DNA of 6,566 nt from Desulfobacteraceae bacterium (GTDB lineage Bacteria > Desulfobacterota > DSM-4660 > Desulfatiglandales > Desulfatiglandaceae). Made by a program: the position numbers and the translations under genes. The stretch covers positions 1 through 6,566 of the forward strand of contig JAUWMY010000149.1 in NCBI GenBank assembly GCA_030612945.1, written 5' to 3'. Positions 4,338 through 6,566 of the stretch are shown piece after piece (the first letter of the stretch is position 1; each line of letters starts with the position of its first letter). Under the pieces are notes generated by a model that was not told the DNA's origin, made no database searches, and worked only from the letters and a program-made list of their open reading frames with translations.

Positions 4338-5213
4338 ATGAATTATCTTGCAAACATAAAGCGTAATAAACTTCTAATCGCAGGAATGTTGTGGCTGGCC
4401 CTTGTTACATTGGCTTATGGGGCTTCCTCGGAAGAACTAAAATCGAGGCTTGAACTGGCTCGGGAAAACCTTCGCATAAGCGAGGCGGCTGAAGCGCATA
4501 TCGTTTCCGAGTTAGAGAAACTCAATAATCCTGAAAATGTTTCTCCCGAATTAATAAAGGATTATGAGGCCTATCTTGGACGCGTACAGGAGATGGTCAC
4601 AGAAAACCGCAGGATTGTTAAGGAGATGGAATCGGCCTATGCCGGGCATGCACCGTCTCGCCAACCTTCCGGTTCCTCTACATCGCCCGAGGCGGGTAAG
4701 GAGTTAGATACTGAGATTCCGGAAAAGGAAGAATTGGATGAAATGGCTTCCCTGGAGCGTGAGTTCGGTGATTCCCTGGCGTCTTTTGATGAAATGTTAC
4801 TCAAGAAATGGGATGAAATTCTCGCAAGATCAACTGAAAAAATGAAGGACCTTTCCGAGGAGATGGCTGCAGCGGGTCAGCAGGCGGGGCAAAAAGGCGA
4901 AGAGGCGGACACCTCTTCAGCCGAAACCACCGCTGAAGTCCAGGAAGAGACAGAGGACTCGAAGGAAGATGAGATTCCTCCCGAGGAAGGTGTGGATGCC
5001 AAGAAAACAACCGCAGAGGGCCGGGAGTCAGAGTCCAGGGTGGAGGGCAAAGGCCAAACCCCTACGCAAAAGCAGCGGAGCCACTCAAGTGGGGATGATG
5101 ATGACATTGTGGCCCGGCAGATTCGTGAGGCGGCTGAAAAAGAGACTGATCCGGAGCTTAAGGAAAAACTCTGGAAGGAGTATGAAGAATATAAGAAAGG
5201 AAGTGATCAGTAA
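4338..5213 (+). CDS. Secreted acidic coiled-coil protein of unknown function
   Basis: I do not recognise a named gene. From ATG 4338 the protein has 291 residues. Residues 1-28 form a signal peptide: basic N-I-K-R-N-K, hydrophobic L-L-I-A-G-M-L-W-L-A-L-V-T-L, and cleavage after A-Y-G or the next A. Residues 30-100 are heptad-like and E/L/R-rich, a probable coiled coil with a break at N-N-P-E-N-V-S-P. A second helical block (about 129-178) is followed by a disordered, strongly acidic E/S/T/K-rich linker (about 180-250). A more conserved-looking C-terminal module starts D-D-D-D-I-V-A-R-Q-I-R-E-A-A (253-266) and runs through E-K-L-W-K-E-Y. The frame stays open to GTG 4263, but only 4338 puts the signal peptide at the terminus; neither start has a good Shine-Dalgarno site. 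Its stop directly abuts the lipoprotein start, so the two are probably co-translated and act together in the periplasm. Confidence 0.8.
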   Translation: MNYLANIKRNKLLIAGMLWLALVTLAYGASSEELKSRLELARENLRISEAAEAHIVSELEKLNNPENVSPELIKDYEAYLGRVQEMVTENRRIVKEMESAYAGHAPSRQPSGSSTSPEAGKELDTEIPEKEELDEMASLEREFGDSLASFDEMLLKKWDEILARSTEKMKDLSEEMAAAGQQAGQKGEEADTSSAETTAEVQEETEDSKEDEIPPEEGVDAKKTTAEGRESESRVEGKGQTPTQKQRSHSSGDDDDIVARQIREAAEKETDPELKEKLWKEYEEYKKGSDQ

Positions 5214-6497
5214 GTGGTTCACATGGAAAGACCTATCCAAACTGTTTTCCTGGTCTGTGCACTTCTTTTTGTTCTCAATGGTTGCGCCACCCACCAGGCT
5301 GACAAAGTTGTCCCTACTCCCATAATTCAAGCCCAGCAGGAGATCCCCGAAGAGGAGTTGCTCGACGTGGGCATCGCCGTCTTTGAAAGCGAGGAACTCA
5401 CAGAGGAGAAGGCGAAGAAAGAGGGTACCCATCCGGATATCAGAAAAGCAGAGCGCCATTTCATTCCCTATCACCTGAAAAACACCTTACAGCAAAGCAG
5501 TCACTGGGGCGCGGTGAGGGTTATCCCGACCGAGACCCCCGAGGTGGACCTGCAGGTGAGAGGGGAGATCCTCGAGTCAAACGGGGAGCATTTGATCCTG
5601 AAAATAGATGTGATAGATGCGGCCGGCAGTACCTGGCTGCACAAAGCTTATAAAGCTGAAGCAACAGATAGCTTTTACTCTGGCAATGTGCCGGGGCAGA
5701 AAGATACCTTTCAGGACCTTTATAACTCCATCGCAAATGACATGGCGGCCTTCAAAAAGAAGTTGGGCCGTGATGAGATACAGCAGATACGTACGATTTC
5801 AAAGCTGAAATTTGCTTCCGACTTTGCTCCCGATGCATTTGAGGGGTATCTGAGTAAAGATAAAAAAGACAGAATCAATGTCAATCGGCTTCCGGCAGAC
5901 GATGATACTATGATGGAGCGTCTGCTTCAAATACGGGACCGGGATCATATGTATGTGGACGTCTTGAATGAGTATTTTGAAGGGTTCTACAATGAGATGT
6001 GGGAACCCTACGAAGACTGGCGAAAGACAAATCTTATTGAACAGGTCGCCCTTCGTAAGATCAAACGGGATGCTTATGTGCGACAGGCCGCAGGGGCACT
6101 AATGATGGCGCTGGCATTAGGCCTTGCCATAGGAGATGTGGACAATACGTATGCCTTGCAGAACGTTCTGATATTTGGTGGTGGAATGGTAATGGTGGAC
6201 GGGTTTAATATCTCCAAACAGGCAGAAATCCATCGCATGGCTATTCAGGAATTGAGCGAGTCATTTGGAAGTGAAATGAAACCGGTGGTCATGGAGTTTA
6301 AAGGCAAGGAATATGAATTGACCGGTTCGGCTGAGGAGCAATATAAACACTGGCGGGAGTTATTACGGAAAATATATTATGAGGAGACCGGCTTTGAGCA
6401 ACCTGATGACCCCGAAGCGGAATTGAATATTGACGGTCTCGTAAAAAGTCCAACTTCTGCGTTGTGCTGCATTTTGCAATCATTCAACGTACGATAA
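5214..6497 (+). CDS. Outer-membrane-type lipoprotein of unknown function with a repeat-derived C-terminus
   Basis: A 427-residue predicted lipoprotein. The signal peptide ends in the lipobox V-L-N-G-C, with lipidated C24; alanine at +2 predicts outer-membrane sorting. Residues about 50-150 (V-G-I-A-V-F-E, then W-G-A-V-R-V-I-P and V-D-L-Q-V-R-G-E-I-L) look like the alpha/beta domain of CsgG/TolB-N-type lipoproteins; this is inference. A middle helical region carries R-D-R-D-H-M-Y-V-D and M-W-E-P-Y-E-D-W-R (about 241-270). Two glycine-rich hydrophobic stretches (291-308, 316-329) may insert in membrane. Near the end comes L-T-G-S-A-E-E-Q-Y-K-H-W-R-E-L-L (369-384). Residues 407-427 are encoded by the palindromic repeat at 6432-6556, with the TAA at its centre, so the native end was probably replaced. 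GTG 5214, directly after the upstream stop, is preferred over ATG 5223 because AGGAAG (5198-5203) is ten bases away. Confidence 0.85.
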   Translation: MVHMERPIQTVFLVCALLFVLNGCATHQADKVVPTPIIQAQQEIPEEELLDVGIAVFESEELTEEKAKKEGTHPDIRKAERHFIPYHLKNTLQQSSHWGAVRVIPTETPEVDLQVRGEILESNGEHLILKIDVIDAAGSTWLHKAYKAEATDSFYSGNVPGQKDTFQDLYNSIANDMAAFKKKLGRDEIQQIRTISKLKFASDFAPDAFEGYLSKDKKDRINVNRLPADDDTMMERLLQIRDRDHMYVDVLNEYFEGFYNEMWEPYEDWRKTNLIEQVALRKIKRDAYVRQAAGALMMALALGLAIGDVDNTYALQNVLIFGGGMVMVDGFNISKQAEIHRMAIQELSESFGSEMKPVVMEFKGKEYELTGSAEEQYKHWRELLRKIYYEETGFEQPDDPEAELNIDGLVKSPTSALCCILQSFNVR

Positions 6498-6556
6498 GTA
6501 CGCCTCATGATTACAAAATTTGCACGCCTTGAATTTGAACTTTTTACGAAACCGTC
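6432..6556. repeat. 125-bp near-palindromic repeat, MITE-like or long hairpin element
   Basis: The outer arms 6432-6453 (starting GACGGTCTCGTAAAAAGT) and 6535-6556 (ending ACTTTTTACGAAACCGTC) are inverted repeats matching at 20 of 22 positions. Inner arms 6471-6483 and 6507-6519 match at 12 of 13, and CGTAC (6488-6492) pairs with GTACG (6498-6502) around GATAA. All three pairs share a centre at about 6494-6495, so the whole is one imperfect palindrome. I recall near-identical GACGGTTTCGTAAAAAGT palindromes as dispersed repeats in Desulfobacterales genomes. No clear target-site duplication is seen, so a non-autonomous transposon and a REP-like or terminator hairpin are both possible. Confidence 0.8.
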
Positions 6557-6566
6557 TAAATCGGAC

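Noticed and set aside
5085..5474. A minus-strand open frame of 129 codons across the junction of the two envelope genes
   Set aside because: It is antisense to two coding frames with coherent signal peptide and lipobox, and it has no recognisable domain or ribosome site.

Overview
The window looks like a chromosomal segment of a Gram-negative, probably anaerobic bacterium, most likely a Desulfobacterota (Desulfobacterales-like) sulfate reducer. This rests on three things: envelope genes with a signal peptide and a lipobox, short-period intergenic repeats of a style I associate with these genomes, and a GACGGTTTCGTAAAAAGT-type long palindrome at the right end that I recall as recurrent there. 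The taxonomic call is inference; no marker gene is present.

Layout. (1) At 1-532, minus strand, is the 5' part of a nitroreductase-family flavoenzyme gene, cut by the left edge. (2) At 533-1065 is a 530-bp AT-rich intergenic region with an octamer array, a long inverted repeat, a possible structured transcript and a heptamer array. (3) At 1066-2235, plus strand, is a complete MalY/PatB-type PLP-dependent C-S lyase/aminotransferase. (4) At 2308-3750 are two complete type II toxin-antitoxin modules with PIN-domain (VapC-like) toxins, placed tail to tail. Each has a good Shine-Dalgarno sequence, a candidate promoter and an inverted repeat at that promoter suited to autoregulation. (5) At 3750-4337 is a second non-coding stretch. 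It holds a near-consensus promoter followed at once by a cluster of TCAATTGA-type inverted repeats, then a roughly 100-bp element made of two inverted octamer arrays around a perfect 16-bp palindrome. (6) At 4338-6497, plus strand, is a two-gene operon with no intergenic gap: a secreted, acidic, coiled-coil protein and an outer-membrane-type lipoprotein. I recognise neither as a named gene. (7) At 6432-6556 is a 125-bp palindromic repeat that has run into the end of the lipoprotein gene and supplies its last 21 codons and its stop.

How the parts relate. The nitroreductase and the C-S lyase are stand-alone metabolic genes that diverge from the first intergenic region. The toxin-antitoxin pairs are independent addiction or stress modules typical of accessory DNA. 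The envelope pair probably acts together in the periplasm or at the outer membrane. The most unusual points are the repeat-derived C-terminus of the lipoprotein, the symmetric octamer element just upstream of its operon, and the strong promoter with a palindrome cluster that leads into no obvious long gene.
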